This document shows, in pieces, positions 36,075 to 44,829 of a stretch of 64,000 nucleotides of DNA. The position numbers were made by a program, and so were the translations under genes. Position 1 is the first letter of the stretch. The number at the start of each line of letters is the position of its first letter. Source of the stretch: Dyadobacter sp. LHD-138. Its GTDB lineage: Bacteria > Bacteroidota > Bacteroidia > Cytophagales > Spirosomataceae. The DNA lies in NCBI RefSeq assembly GCF_030929615.1, contig NZ_JAVFVU010000005.1, positions 186,001 to 250,000 of the forward strand, given 5' to 3'. Under the pieces are notes generated by a model. It was not told the origin of the DNA. It saw only the letters and a list, made by a program, of their open reading frames with translations, and searched no databases.

Positions 36075-37376
36075 ATGTATCCATTACTTTTTATCGTTTT
36101 ATCATTATTCCGATTTCCGCTTTCAGAAAGCGCAGCGGTTAAAAATAAATTTGCGACAGCGAAAGATTCCAGCCAGATTCATGTCCCGATTGGCGGCAAT
36201 TCCTGGATAGAAAATGGGAAAACAGAGAAAATCACTGAAGCCGGATTGACGCGGTGGACAAGTCCGGAACCGGTTTTACGGTCTTATATCAAATTTGCGA
36301 AAACCGGTAAAATCAATATTTCACTAAAAGCTTCTTCCTCAACAGGAAAAAGTAAAATACGGGTCTCTTTTTTGGGTAAATCAAAAGAAATCGAAATAAC
36401 AGGCCCCGAAAAAGAGTACAATTTAGGGGTATGGGACGTTACCAGAACCGGTTATCTGCAATTTACTGTACAGGGTATTTCAAAATCGGGCGCGGAATTT
36501 GGACAGCTGAATGAATGGATTTTATCCGGCGACGCCGCCAATGGAACCGCATTTGTTAAAAACAATCAGGATAATTTTTTCTATTGGGGAAGGCGTGGTC
36601 CATCGGTTCACCTCAATTATCCACTTCCTGCTGATGAAAATATCGAATGGTTTTATAACGAAGTAACCGTCCCGGAGAAAGAGGACGTGACAGGTTCCTA
36701 TTTTATGGCAAACGGCTTCGGTGAAGGATATTTTGGTATGCAGGTCAATTCGGCCACGGAACGCAGGATTCTCTTTTCGGTATGGAGCCCTTTTCACACG
36801 GATGATCCCAAATCGATCCCCAAAGACAAACAGATTATTATGCTAAAAAAAGGTACTGACGTCCATACCGGTGAATTTGGCAACGAAGGCTCAGGCGGGC
36901 AAAGTTATTTAAAATACAACTGGAAGGCGGGCAATACCTACAAATTTCTGTTACAGGGAAAACCATCCGGCGATAGCACGACCACTTACACGGCCTATTT
37001 TTTCGCACCGGAAATAGCCCAATGGAAACTCATAGCCAGTTTCAAGCGTCCGAAAACCCAGACCTATCTCAAAAAATTTCATTCCTTTTTGGAAAACTTC
37101 ATTCCCGACACGGGTGACAAGGGCCGACAGGTTTATTTCGGAAATCAATGGGTCAGGAATACCGCCGGAAAATGGACGGAATTGAACCAGGCAAAATTCA
37201 CTGCAGACGCCACCGCCAGAAAGGGCTATAGACTTGACTACGCCGGAGGGAAAGAGAAAAATTATTTCTTCTTGAAAAACTGTGGCTTTTTTAACGAGCT
37301 AACGACAATCAACGAAATTTTCACACGGGAATTAACCGGTCAAACCCCCAAAATCGACTTTAATCTTTTGCCTTAA
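36075..37376 (+). CDS. DUF3472 (with DUF5077-like) secreted protein
   Basis: A 433-residue exported protein; residues 1-20 look like a signal peptide (LLFIVLSLFRFPLSESAA). The N-terminal beta-rich part (HVPIGGNSWIENG onward, about 35-150) matches DUF5077, and the rest matches DUF3472 (AFVKNNQDNFFYWGRRGPSVHLNY, WSPFHTDDP, GEGSGGQSY-like GNEGSGGQSYLKYNW). DUF3472 proteins are usually found with polysaccharide-utilisation and sugar-binding proteins and may bind carbohydrate. The enzymatic role is unknown. It has a candidate LacI-type palindrome upstream. It abuts the Crp/Fnr-type gene, with no gap between the opposing stops. Confidence 0.85.
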   Translation: MYPLLFIVLSLFRFPLSESAAVKNKFATAKDSSQIHVPIGGNSWIENGKTEKITEAGLTRWTSPEPVLRSYIKFAKTGKINISLKASSSTGKSKIRVSFLGKSKEIEITGPEKEYNLGVWDVTRTGYLQFTVQGISKSGAEFGQLNEWILSGDAANGTAFVKNNQDNFFYWGRRGPSVHLNYPLPADENIEWFYNEVTVPEKEDVTGSYFMANGFGEGYFGMQVNSATERRILFSVWSPFHTDDPKSIPKDKQIIMLKKGTDVHTGEFGNEGSGGQSYLKYNWKAGNTYKFLLQGKPSGDSTTTYTAYFFAPEIAQWKLIASFKRPKTQTYLKKFHSFLENFIPDTGDKGRQVYFGNQWVRNTAGKWTELNQAKFTADATARKGYRLDYAGGKEKNYFFLKNCGFFNELTTINEIFTRELTGQTPKIDFNLLP

Positions 37377-37979
37377 TCAATGCACCTGTTTGTAGCGCTC
37401 CGGGCCAATGGCTTTCAGACAGCGGCTGAAAGTCGCGCCCGTGGTGCCCAGATAGGTGGCAATATAATGATCGGGGACCCTTCGGAAAACCGACGACGGA
37501 TGATTGATATAATATTCAATCCGCTGCTCCACCGACAGGTATTTGAAAACTTTCACCTTGTCTGTGAAGTTGACCAGATGCTGTTCGAGCAGTTTTACCG
37601 CCAGTCCCGCCATTTGTACATCCTCTTCAATCAGCCTGCGGTAAACGTCGTAAGAAATCGAATAAACCGTGGTGTCTTCCAGCGTTTCCAGAACTTCCCT
37701 GGATAACTTCTGCAAAAAGAAACTTTCTGCAATGCAAACAACGTCGCCATCTGAAACGAGCAGCGAAGTGATATCCTCGGCCCCCCTGAGGTAATAGGTC
37801 CGCATCACGCCTTTTTGGATAAAGTAAAGGGAAGGACTTACCTGTCCTAGATCGACCAAAACCCTGCCTTTGGGAATCATAAAAGACCTGAAATTTTCCT
37901 GAATCCGCTTCATAACCGAAGGTGTCAAACTAAAATTTGACGCTTCCAGCATGTTTTGCAGGGGTTTGAAGCTTTCCAT
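37377..37979 (-). CDS. Crp/Fnr-family transcriptional regulator
   Basis: A 200-residue regulator from the ATG at 37979; an upstream TTG at 38009 would add ten residues. The sensor domain (about 15-130) includes FMIPKGRVLVDLGQ and LYFIQKGVMRTYYLRG. The C-terminal HTH is HYIATYLGTTGATFSRCLKAI, close to the family recognition helix. The signal is unknown; there is no visible iron-sulfur cysteine set. It is divergent from an outer-membrane protein gene, and the gap holds FNR-box-shaped palindromes, which makes it a likely regulator of itself and its neighbour. Confidence 0.92.
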   Translation of the reverse strand: MESFKPLQNMLEASNFSLTPSVMKRIQENFRSFMIPKGRVLVDLGQVSPSLYFIQKGVMRTYYLRGAEDITSLLVSDGDVVCIAESFFLQKLSREVLETLEDTTVYSISYDVYRRLIEEDVQMAGLAVKLLEQHLVNFTDKVKVFKYLSVEQRIEYYINHPSSVFRRVPDHYIATYLGTTGATFSRCLKAIGPERYKQVH

Positions 37980-38021
37980 TATTTCATCAATCAGGGGTGA
38001 GTTTACCAATTGTTGTGCTGC

Positions 38022-38073
38022 GACAAGTCAAAATCTTGTCGTAGGACAACGTGAATCCTTGTCATAGAACAAG
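38022..38073. promoter_or_regulatory. Twin FNR-box-like palindromes in the Crp/Fnr - OMP divergent promoter
   Basis: TTGTCGTAGGACAA (38036-38049) and TTGTCATAGAACAA (38059-38072) share the form TTGTC-N4-GACAA, the 5-4-5 spacing of classical Crp/FNR sites, 23 bp apart. A third dyad GACAAG/CTTGTC lies at 38022-38040 and overlaps the first. Binding of the adjacent regulator is inference. Confidence 0.7.
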
Positions 38074-38143
38074 ATATAGATTTATATGATAGAACTTACT
38101 TTGTATTGAATAAAAATAACACGGGCCGTCAAATTCCAAAGGA

Positions 38144-38716
38144 ATGAACAGACTTATATCCAAAATGATACTAATGGCTACCATAGCATGGCCATGCCTG
38201 GCTCAGGATCAAGGCAGGAGTGAAATTTCAGCCAGCTATTCCATTCTCCCGTCAGAAAACACGCTCGGAAATATCTGGCTCGGATTTTCAAACAAAGGTC
38301 CTCATGGAAACCGGAACCTGACCGTCCGTCGGGGTGCTTTTTTTGCTACCTATAAATATTTTATCACGGATCGAATTGCAGTCGGAGCGGCCACGGGTTT
38401 TAACCGCTATGCTAATGAAAGCAACTTCCGGTATACGGATTTCACCGGGCTTGATGCGCAGACTGTGACAACGGCCGGAGAAGTAACCTGGATCTTTTTT
38501 AAAAAACCGGCAATTAAGCTTTACGCAATGGCAGGACTTGGATTTTACACCATGCGCGCTTCAGTTGATAATTATCATACAGCGACCACCACCAATGGCG
38601 CTACCATGCAGATAACACCCATCGGTATTCGATTTGGAAAAAAGATGGGGGTATTTACCGAGCTTGGTTACGGTTACAAAGGCATAATAAATACGGGAGT
38701 CCATGTGAAGTTTTAA
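38144..38716 (+). CDS. Outer-membrane beta-barrel protein
   Basis: A 190-residue protein with a signal peptide (residues 1-20, ending PCLAQ) and about eight amphipathic strands. Patterns such as GAFFATYKYFITDRIAVGAATGFNRY and IKLYAMAGLGFYTMR, ending in HVKF with a C-terminal Phe, are typical of OmpW/OprF-like small barrels in Bacteroidota. It likely forms an outer-membrane channel or is a structural protein; the substrate is unknown. It is divergent from a Crp/Fnr gene whose likely binding sites overlap this promoter, so it may respond to that regulator. After the stop there is a 400-base region with a REP-like element and a terminator. Confidence 0.8.
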   Translation: MNRLISKMILMATIAWPCLAQDQGRSEISASYSILPSENTLGNIWLGFSNKGPHGNRNLTVRRGAFFATYKYFITDRIAVGAATGFNRYANESNFRYTDFTGLDAQTVTTAGEVTWIFFKKPAIKLYAMAGLGFYTMRASVDNYHTATTTNGATMQITPIGIRFGKKMGVFTELGYGYKGIINTGVHVKF

Positions 38717-38751
38717 AATTAAAGTACTGAAGTTGTTTAAACTTATAGATA

Positions 38752-38959
38752 ATCCCGAAGGGATGATATTATTGTAGAAAATGCGGGCAAACATTCAGGT
38801 CATAACCCTGAAAGGGTGATATAACCGTTTCAGAAATCGAATTTATAACGCCGCCAAAAATTCTTATTCCACAGCTAATCACAACGAATCGGCCACCCGA
38901 CGGGGTTTGATAGGACGGCCTCACATTTACTTGCTACAATAATACCATCCCTCCGGGAT
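38752..38959. repeat. Nested inverted-repeat (REP-like) element
   Basis: The left arm ATCCCGAAGGGAT with GATATTATTGTAG (38752-38777) is repeated inverted at 38934-38959 with two mismatches in 26 bases. Inside are ACCCTGAAAGGGT (38805-38817) with TGATATAAC after it, and ACCCGACGGGGT near 38895. The hairpin-plus-TATTGTAG plan matches the element at 26766-26945. It lies in the 402-base gap between the OMP gene and valS, which has no gene. Confidence 0.8.
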
Positions 38960-39060
38960 TTTTGCGGACTGATGGATTTTTTCTAGCCCTTTCGAGTATT
39001 ATATGAAGGCAAGGGATCAAATTTGGATCGATGCCGAATGCAGGATTAAATCTTGCATTT

Positions 39061-39108
39061 TACCAAAAAAGCGCTGGAATCTTAAAGATCGCCAGCGCTT
39101 TTTTGGTA
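39061..39108 (-). terminator. valS: Terminator of valS
   Basis: A 17-bp perfect inverted repeat (39061-39077 and 39092-39108) whose arms end in A and T runs. On the minus strand it follows the valS stop by 10 bases. Confidence 0.88.
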
Positions 39109-39118
39109 ATGGATATAA

Positions 39119-41749
39119 CTATCCCAACCGAACCAAAGCTTCTTTCAAAGTAACAATCTTCGCTTCTGCGTCTGCCAGTTTTTGTCTTTCTTTTTCAACG
39201 ACATCGGCATTCGCATTTTGCACAAAACGCTCGTTCGACAGTTTTTTAGCGACCGAATTCAGGAAGCCCTGCGTGTATTCCAGCTCCTTTTGCAGGTTTT
39301 CACGCTCAGCCTCTACGTCAATTTCTCCTTCGAGGTTGATAAAGAATTCGTCAGAGCGGATCAGGAATGACATCCCTGGTGCTTGCTCGGCTACGAAATT
39401 AATTTCAGCAACGTTGGCAAGTTTCCGCACCAATGCTTCCAATCCTTTGTAAAGCTCTGGCTGATCACTCTTCACCGCCAAAGGCAATTCTACTTTCGGG
39501 CTGATGTTTTTGGTATTTCTCAAATTCCGAACGGCTGATATCAACTCAAACAGAATTTCCAAATTTGCCAGTAAGTTCGTGTCCACGGCTCCTACCGTCG
39601 GGAATTCGGCCACACAAATACTTTCCTTTTCCTGACGCTCACGAATATTCTGCCAGATTTCTTCCGTGATAAACGGCATGAAAGGATGCGCCAGACGCAT
39701 CAGTCTGTCAAAAAATTCAAGCGTTGCTTCAAACGTTTTTGCATCGATCGGGTGCTCAAAGCCAGGCTTGATCATTTCCAGATATTGTGCGCAGAAATCA
39801 TCCCAGATCAGTTTATAAACCGAATTCAACGCATCTGAAATACGGAATTTCGTGAAATGGTCCTGGACTTCCGCCAGGGTCTGGTTTAGTTTACTTTCAA
39901 ACCAGTTAACCGCCAGCGCTGAACCTTTCGGCGTTGTAAGCGAGGCATCCACGCTCCATCCTTTTACCAGACGGAATGCATTCCAGATTTTATTACAGAA
40001 ATTCCGTCCCTGCTCAACCAGTTTTTCATCATAAGGCAAATCGTTACCTGCCGGAGAGCTGAAAAGCATACCGGTACGAATTCCATCCGCACCATATTGC
40101 TCGATCAGATCAATCGGATCAGGAGAATTCCCCAGCGATTTCGACATTTTCCGTCCCTGTTTATCACGAACGATACCCGTCAGGTATACATTTTTGAACG
40201 GATAAGTGCCTTTGTATTCGTATCCGGCAATGATCATACGGGCAACCCAGAAAAACAGGATTTCAGGGGCCGTCACCAGATCATTGGTTGGATAATAATA
40301 ATTTATCTCTTCATTGTCAGGTTTTTTAATCCCGTTGAAAACCGAAATCGGCCATAACCATGACGAAAACCAGGTATCCAGTACGTCCGCATCCTGGGTG
40401 AGATCTTCTTCGGTTAAAGCAAAAAGCTGATATTCGTGCTGTGCAATGTGCAAAGCCTCATTTTTACTTTTGGCTACAATCACCGTCCCATCCTGTAAAT
40501 AATAGGCCGGAATCCGATGTCCCCACCAAAGCTGGCGGCTGATATTCCAGTCGCGCACGTTTTCCATCCAGTGACGGTACGTATTTTTGAATTTTGGCGG
40601 AATAAGCTGAATCGTATCATTCATCACATTTTCCAAAGCCGGCTCACTTAACCGGCTCATTTTCAAAAACCATTGTTCCGAAATCCTCGGCTCAATCACC
40701 GCGTTTGTACGCTCCGAATGACCTACATTCGATTTATATTCTTCGCTTTTTACCAGATTTCCTGATTCTTCAAGCAACTTGATGATCTTCTTACGGGCAA
40801 CGAAACGGTCCTCTCCTACCAGAATCTGTGCTTTTTCACTCAGCGTTCCGTCTTCGTTCAAAAGATCGATGATCGCCAGATTGTGTTTTTTACCCAGTTC
40901 ATAATCATTGGTGTCATGCGCCGGAGTCACTTTCAGAGCGCCTGTACCAAATTCCATTTCTACATATTCGTCTGCAATGACAGTAATGGCGCGATTGATC
41001 AACGGGATATTTACCTGTTTTCCGATCAGGTTCTGGTAACGTTCGTCATTTGGATTAACACAGATCGCCGCGTCGGCCATAATGGTTTCCGGACGCGTCG
41101 TAGCGATAACAACACCTTCTCCTGCTGCACCGCCAACCAGGTCGTAACGGATATAAACCAGTTTCTGGTTAACTTCCTTCGTCATTACCTCTTCATCAGA
41201 AACCGTCGTACGTGCCTGTGGATCCCAGTTCACCATGCGGTGACCGCGGTAGATATCCCCTTTTTTGTACAGGTCAATAAATACATCGATTACAGAATCG
41301 TATAGATCCGGATCCATCGTAAAGCTGGTACGGTCCCAATCGCAGGAAGCACCCAGTTTACGCAACTGCTGCAAAATTATACCACCATACTTGTGCGTCC
41401 ATTCCCAGCAATATTCCAGAAATTCTTCACGGGAAAGATCACGTTTGCTGATACCACGCTCTTTTAACATCGCAACCACCTTGGCTTCGGTCGCAATGGA
41501 AGCGTGATCCGTTCCGGGAACCCAGCAGGCTTCCTTGCCTTCCATCCGCGCTTTACGGATCAGGATATCCTGGATGGTATTGTTCAGCATATGTCCCATG
41601 TGCAACACGCCTGTCACGTTCGGTGGCGGTATCACGATGGTATAAGGTTCCTTATCAGGATTTGGCTTGGAATTAAAATATTTGTTTTCGATCCAGTAGC
41701 TATACCATTTATCTTCTATCTCTTGCGGCGCGTAGGTTTTGGAGATCAT
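39119..41749 (-). CDS. valS: Valyl-tRNA synthetase
   Basis: An 876-residue class Ia aminoacyl-tRNA synthetase. HMGH appears in VLHMGHML near residue 50 and KMSKS in GRKMSKSLGN near residue 545. The editing domain begins near residue 210 (TTRPETIMAD), and the C-terminal part forms the tRNA-binding helix bundle and coiled coil (DVEAERENLQKELEYTQ). It charges tRNA-Val in the cytoplasm and hydrolyses mischarged Thr. It stands alone between a REP-like element with terminator and the histidine kinase gene, which is on the same strand 118 bases upstream. Confidence 0.97.
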   Translation of the reverse strand: MISKTYAPQEIEDKWYSYWIENKYFNSKPNPDKEPYTIVIPPPNVTGVLHMGHMLNNTIQDILIRKARMEGKEACWVPGTDHASIATEAKVVAMLKERGISKRDLSREEFLEYCWEWTHKYGGIILQQLRKLGASCDWDRTSFTMDPDLYDSVIDVFIDLYKKGDIYRGHRMVNWDPQARTTVSDEEVMTKEVNQKLVYIRYDLVGGAAGEGVVIATTRPETIMADAAICVNPNDERYQNLIGKQVNIPLINRAITVIADEYVEMEFGTGALKVTPAHDTNDYELGKKHNLAIIDLLNEDGTLSEKAQILVGEDRFVARKKIIKLLEESGNLVKSEEYKSNVGHSERTNAVIEPRISEQWFLKMSRLSEPALENVMNDTIQLIPPKFKNTYRHWMENVRDWNISRQLWWGHRIPAYYLQDGTVIVAKSKNEALHIAQHEYQLFALTEEDLTQDADVLDTWFSSWLWPISVFNGIKKPDNEEINYYYPTNDLVTAPEILFFWVARMIIAGYEYKGTYPFKNVYLTGIVRDKQGRKMSKSLGNSPDPIDLIEQYGADGIRTGMLFSSPAGNDLPYDEKLVEQGRNFCNKIWNAFRLVKGWSVDASLTTPKGSALAVNWFESKLNQTLAEVQDHFTKFRISDALNSVYKLIWDDFCAQYLEMIKPGFEHPIDAKTFEATLEFFDRLMRLAHPFMPFITEEIWQNIRERQEKESICVAEFPTVGAVDTNLLANLEILFELISAVRNLRNTKNISPKVELPLAVKSDQPELYKGLEALVRKLANVAEINFVAEQAPGMSFLIRSDEFFINLEGEIDVEAERENLQKELEYTQGFLNSVAKKLSNERFVQNANADVVEKERQKLADAEAKIVTLKEALVRLG

Positions 41750-41867
41750 TCTTTTTGTAAAATATGGGCGTTGATAACAATTGCAGTCTTAAAAAGACGG
41801 CAAGTTATCACTTGAAACCGATATTTTCACGTGAATCTTAGGAGATTAATGATTGTCGGGGCAATTT

Positions 41868-43685
41868 TTACGCTTCTGAGGGGGCAATGGGCAGCCAGAT
41901 CATAAATGTACTTCCATGCCCGGGCCGGCTCTGCACCTGAACCGTTCCTTCATGCGCTTCCACCATTTTCTTCACATAACTCAGGCCAAGACCAAAACCT
42001 TTTACATCATGAACATTACCCGTTGGTACCCGGTAAAATGTGTCAAAAATGCGGAGTAATTGCTCCTTGCTCATTCCCAGGCCATGATCACTAATTGAAA
42101 TGGAAACACCATTATTTTCATTTGCCGTTCTGACCGTCAAATGAAGTTTATCCGGAGAGTACTTAATCGCATTATCAACGAGGTTATTGAGCACATTGGC
42201 AATATGCACCTCATCGCAGGAAATCATCTCATGAACGGCCTCAAATTCCAGGTCCAGCTCACCCTCCTTCTGCTCCATCTGCACACTCTGACTATTCAGT
42301 ACTTTTTCAATCAGATCATGAATATTGGCTTCACTGCGTTTCAGTTTTACGTGACCTTTGTCCAAAAGCGCCATTTGTAAAACCTTCTCCACATGGGTTC
42401 CGAGCCGTTTATTTTCTTCCCTGATAATGCCAAGGTAACGCGTCATTCTTGGTGAAACCTCCACGCCGGATGACCCTGAATTTTCCTGTGCCATTTCCGT
42501 CGCCAGCGCAATGGTGGAAATCGGTGTTTTAAACTCGTGGGTCATGTTGTTGATAAAGTCGTTTTTAATATCAGAAAGTTTTTTCTGGTGCAGGATGGTA
42601 GAAACCGCCATATAAAAACAAGCCATGATCACGACGATCAGGATACCTGAGCCGCCAAACATGACACCCATGTTGCTTAAAATGTATTTCTGCTGATCCG
42701 GGAAGAAGACGTAAAGCAGGTTATTCCCCTGTAACGTCTCGTTCGGAAAAAGCGACGCTTTGTAGGATCGCTGCTGCCATTCGTTTGATTTCAGGCTGGC
42801 GGTTGAAAAAATCATCCCGTTATTGACATTACCCTGCACGGCAAATTCATAAGGCAATGTGATGCCGTTTTCCGTCAGTTCCTTTCTCAGTAAAGTATCC
42901 AGCAAAAATCTGTTCACACGCTCCTGAATCGGCCTTTTGGTATACATCAGGTCCTTCATAACCTCCCGCAAAAGGTCTGCGCGGTCAAGATCCTTTGCTT
43001 TTCCGTTGATAAGCGGTTTGGTTCCCGCTAATTTCCCCTTGTCCAGCCCCGGATAGGCTTTCCGATATTCTACGGAACGATGAAGAGAATCCCCCCTACC
43101 CTGGTTCCTGACACCGTTTTTTTGGTTTGGAAAAACTTCCTGGAAAGCATTGCCCAGTTTTCTCTCGTCATCCATGCGTCTGCGCATAAACTCATCCATA
43201 CCTTCTGCACCAAAACGCTGCGCCTGAAAAAACTCCTCAATAATTTGCTGCTGATGATCGACCATTACCCTGAAATTGGGGCTCAGAACATCCGAGGGCG
43301 CTGCTTCGGCCAAAACCTGGTAATGTATTTCCTCGCCGTTCGGGCCGATGAAAACCTGGATATTGGATGGCGGAGAAGCTGCCGAAACCTGTTTTTTATC
43401 CTTATGCTGTGCAGCTGTTCTTTTCACCGGCATTTCTCTTAACTGCGTGATCCGGTTAAGCTTGTCCTTTTGCTGCTCGGTTTCAATGCGTTGTTGCAGC
43501 AGGTACATCATTTCCTGCTTTTCGAGCCGGTGCACCACTTCCTGTACTGACTCAGCCACCTTATTGTTAAACTGTTCGTTCCGGACCGCAATCGCTTCAC
43601 GGATCCAGTACCACTGAAAACCAATAAGGCCGATTAACGCCAGGCACATTAAACCAATAATTATCTGAATCTTCCGCTTCGTCAT
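41868..43685 (-). CDS. Orphan membrane sensor histidine kinase
   Basis: A 605-residue two-pass sensor kinase. TM1 is at about 8-28 and TM2 at 343-365, enclosing a ~310-residue periplasmic domain of no family I recognise (coiled-coil rich near the start, with a long low-complexity loop around 85-215). The HisKA domain has the phospho-acceptor His in FINNMTHEFKTPIS at residue 383. HATPase_c follows: N-box NVLNNLVDNAIKYSPD, G1 ISDHGLGMS, G2 GFGLGLSYVKKM. No response regulator gene lies next to it. The divergent neighbour is a secreted protein 199 bases away, possibly part of the same circuit. Confidence 0.93.
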   Translation of the reverse strand: MTKRKIQIIIGLMCLALIGLIGFQWYWIREAIAVRNEQFNNKVAESVQEVVHRLEKQEMMYLLQQRIETEQQKDKLNRITQLREMPVKRTAAQHKDKKQVSAASPPSNIQVFIGPNGEEIHYQVLAEAAPSDVLSPNFRVMVDHQQQIIEEFFQAQRFGAEGMDEFMRRRMDDERKLGNAFQEVFPNQKNGVRNQGRGDSLHRSVEYRKAYPGLDKGKLAGTKPLINGKAKDLDRADLLREVMKDLMYTKRPIQERVNRFLLDTLLRKELTENGITLPYEFAVQGNVNNGMIFSTASLKSNEWQQRSYKASLFPNETLQGNNLLYVFFPDQQKYILSNMGVMFGGSGILIVVIMACFYMAVSTILHQKKLSDIKNDFINNMTHEFKTPISTIALATEMAQENSGSSGVEVSPRMTRYLGIIREENKRLGTHVEKVLQMALLDKGHVKLKRSEANIHDLIEKVLNSQSVQMEQKEGELDLEFEAVHEMISCDEVHIANVLNNLVDNAIKYSPDKLHLTVRTANENNGVSISISDHGLGMSKEQLLRIFDTFYRVPTGNVHDVKGFGLGLSYVKKMVEAHEGTVQVQSRPGHGSTFMIWLPIAPSEA

Positions 43686-43710
43686 TTCTATTTAGATCTT
43701 CCTTGCAAAA

Positions 43711-43738
43711 CTGTTCGTGCAACACTGTTCGTGCAACA
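43711..43738. repeat. 14-bp tandem repeat in the histidine kinase 5' region
   Basis: CTGTTCGTGCAACA is repeated exactly twice in tandem (43711-43724, 43725-43738). It lies between the proposed -7 element and the start codon of the kinase gene, so it would be in the 5' untranslated region. Confidence 0.75.
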
Positions 43739-43771
43739 CTTTTATTTTTCCTGCGACTTTATTCTGTTCAA

Positions 43772-43852
43772 CAAATTTAGTGTATCCCGGATACCCGTTT
43801 CGATTTTTAACAAAATTTAACAGCGTTTCAATTCAGACAGGAATTAAATTTG
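43772..43852. promoter_or_regulatory. Divergent -7 elements for the kinase and secreted-protein genes
   Basis: On the minus strand TAAATTTG (plus CAAATTTA at 43772-43779) points to the kinase gene. On the plus strand TAAATTTG at 43845-43852 points to the gene at 43885. Both are exact TAnnTTTG; neither has a clean -33 TTG. Confidence 0.5.
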
Positions 43853-43884
43853 TAATCATCTCACAAACAAAACAATAGAACACC

Positions 43885-44673
43885 ATGACGCCCAACATCC
43901 TATCCCGCATAGCCTTGTCTGCACTGGTCATCAGCGGACTTTCCTTTACTGAAAAAGCCCTGGCGCAGTCCGACAAGGAGCCACAGAAAAAAACGACCAT
44001 CCGTATTAAAGTTACCGAAGATAAGGATGGCAAAGCCAAAACGATCGAAAAGAAGTATGAACTTCCGGATATGTCCGGCAGCGACCGTGAAGATTTTGTT
44101 GACAAGGCACTGGATTCTCTAAAAATAGATTCCAACGGGAAAAGCCAGGTAACAATAACCGTTGACGACGGAAAAGGCAATAAAAATGAACAAAAACGCC
44201 GCATGAAAATCCATAAAAAATCGGATGACGACGATGTTTTTGCCTACAACTTTAACAAGGATTTTAATTTCGATGAATTAAGAAGCAAGACGCGGGACTT
44301 TGAAAGAGAGTTCAGGCCAAAAGCCAAGATCATGATGCGGGATATGGAAGATTTCGGAAACCGCATGGGTGAGCGCATGGGCGATTTCTGGAATAGTGAA
44401 TCGGTCAAGGCTTCCACGGTCCGTGAATTATCGGCCTATCCGAATAATCCTGACAACGGCGTATTGAATCTGCGTTTCTTCGTTCCGCAAAAAGGCGATG
44501 TGAATATTATTATTTCAGATACAAAAGGGAAAGAAGTTGGACGCAAAGAAATCAAGGATTTCAGCGGAGATTTTGTCGGGCAAATTGACATCAGGAAAAA
44601 CACAAAAGGCACTCTGTTTGTGACAGTTACGCAAAATGAAGACGGTGCCGTGAAGCGGATTATCCTACCTTGA
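43885..44673 (+). CDS. Secreted protein with T9SS-like C-terminus, divergent to the kinase
   Basis: A 262-residue protein with a signal peptide (residues 1-28, ending KALAQ). The mature N-terminal half is highly charged (DREDFVDKALDSLKID, KKSDDDDVFAYNFNKDF) with a methionine-rich, Arg/Glu-rich helix (KAKIMMRDMEDFGNRMGERM). The last ~80 residues, starting LSAYPNNPDNGVLNLRF and with VNIIISDTKGKEVGRKEI, have the strand pattern of T9SS type-A sorting domains, though the opening motif is atypical. If processed it would be surface exposed. The function is unknown; its place next to an orphan sensor kinase may be meaningful. Confidence 0.65.
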   Translation: MTPNILSRIALSALVISGLSFTEKALAQSDKEPQKKTTIRIKVTEDKDGKAKTIEKKYELPDMSGSDREDFVDKALDSLKIDSNGKSQVTITVDDGKGNKNEQKRRMKIHKKSDDDDVFAYNFNKDFNFDELRSKTRDFEREFRPKAKIMMRDMEDFGNRMGERMGDFWNSESVKASTVRELSAYPNNPDNGVLNLRFFVPQKGDVNIIISDTKGKEVGRKEIKDFSGDFVGQIDIRKNTKGTLFVTVTQNEDGAVKRIILP

Positions 44674-44696
44674 TTTTTTGACCTTTTTCGGGTTAT

Positions 44697-44730
44697 TCCT
44701 CTTGATTAGTAACAGTTAAGAGGATTTTTT
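44697..44730 (+). terminator. Terminator after the secreted protein gene
   Basis: TCCTCTT (44697-44703) pairs with AAGAGGA (44718-44724), followed by six T residues, giving a modest intrinsic terminator. Confidence 0.6.
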
Positions 44731-44776
44731 ATTGGAAAAAAACGGGACAATAGCGCCTACATGTATTAAGTAATTG

Positions 44777-44814
44777 TAAATTTGTAGCCAAATCATCATT
44801 TTGTCCTAAATTTG
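44777..44814 (+). promoter_or_regulatory. adk: Tandem -7 elements upstream of adk
   Basis: TAAATTTG occurs at 44777-44784 and 44807-44814. The TTG ending the first (44782-44784) is 22 bases before the second, so it can also act as the -33 of the downstream promoter. Confidence 0.6.
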
Positions 44815-44829
44815 TTTCATTAAGCAACC

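Noticed and set aside
39003..39452. A 149-codon plus-strand frame at the valS 3' end
   Set aside because: Overlaps the valS C-terminus and its terminator in opposite frame; Ser/Phe-rich with no pattern.
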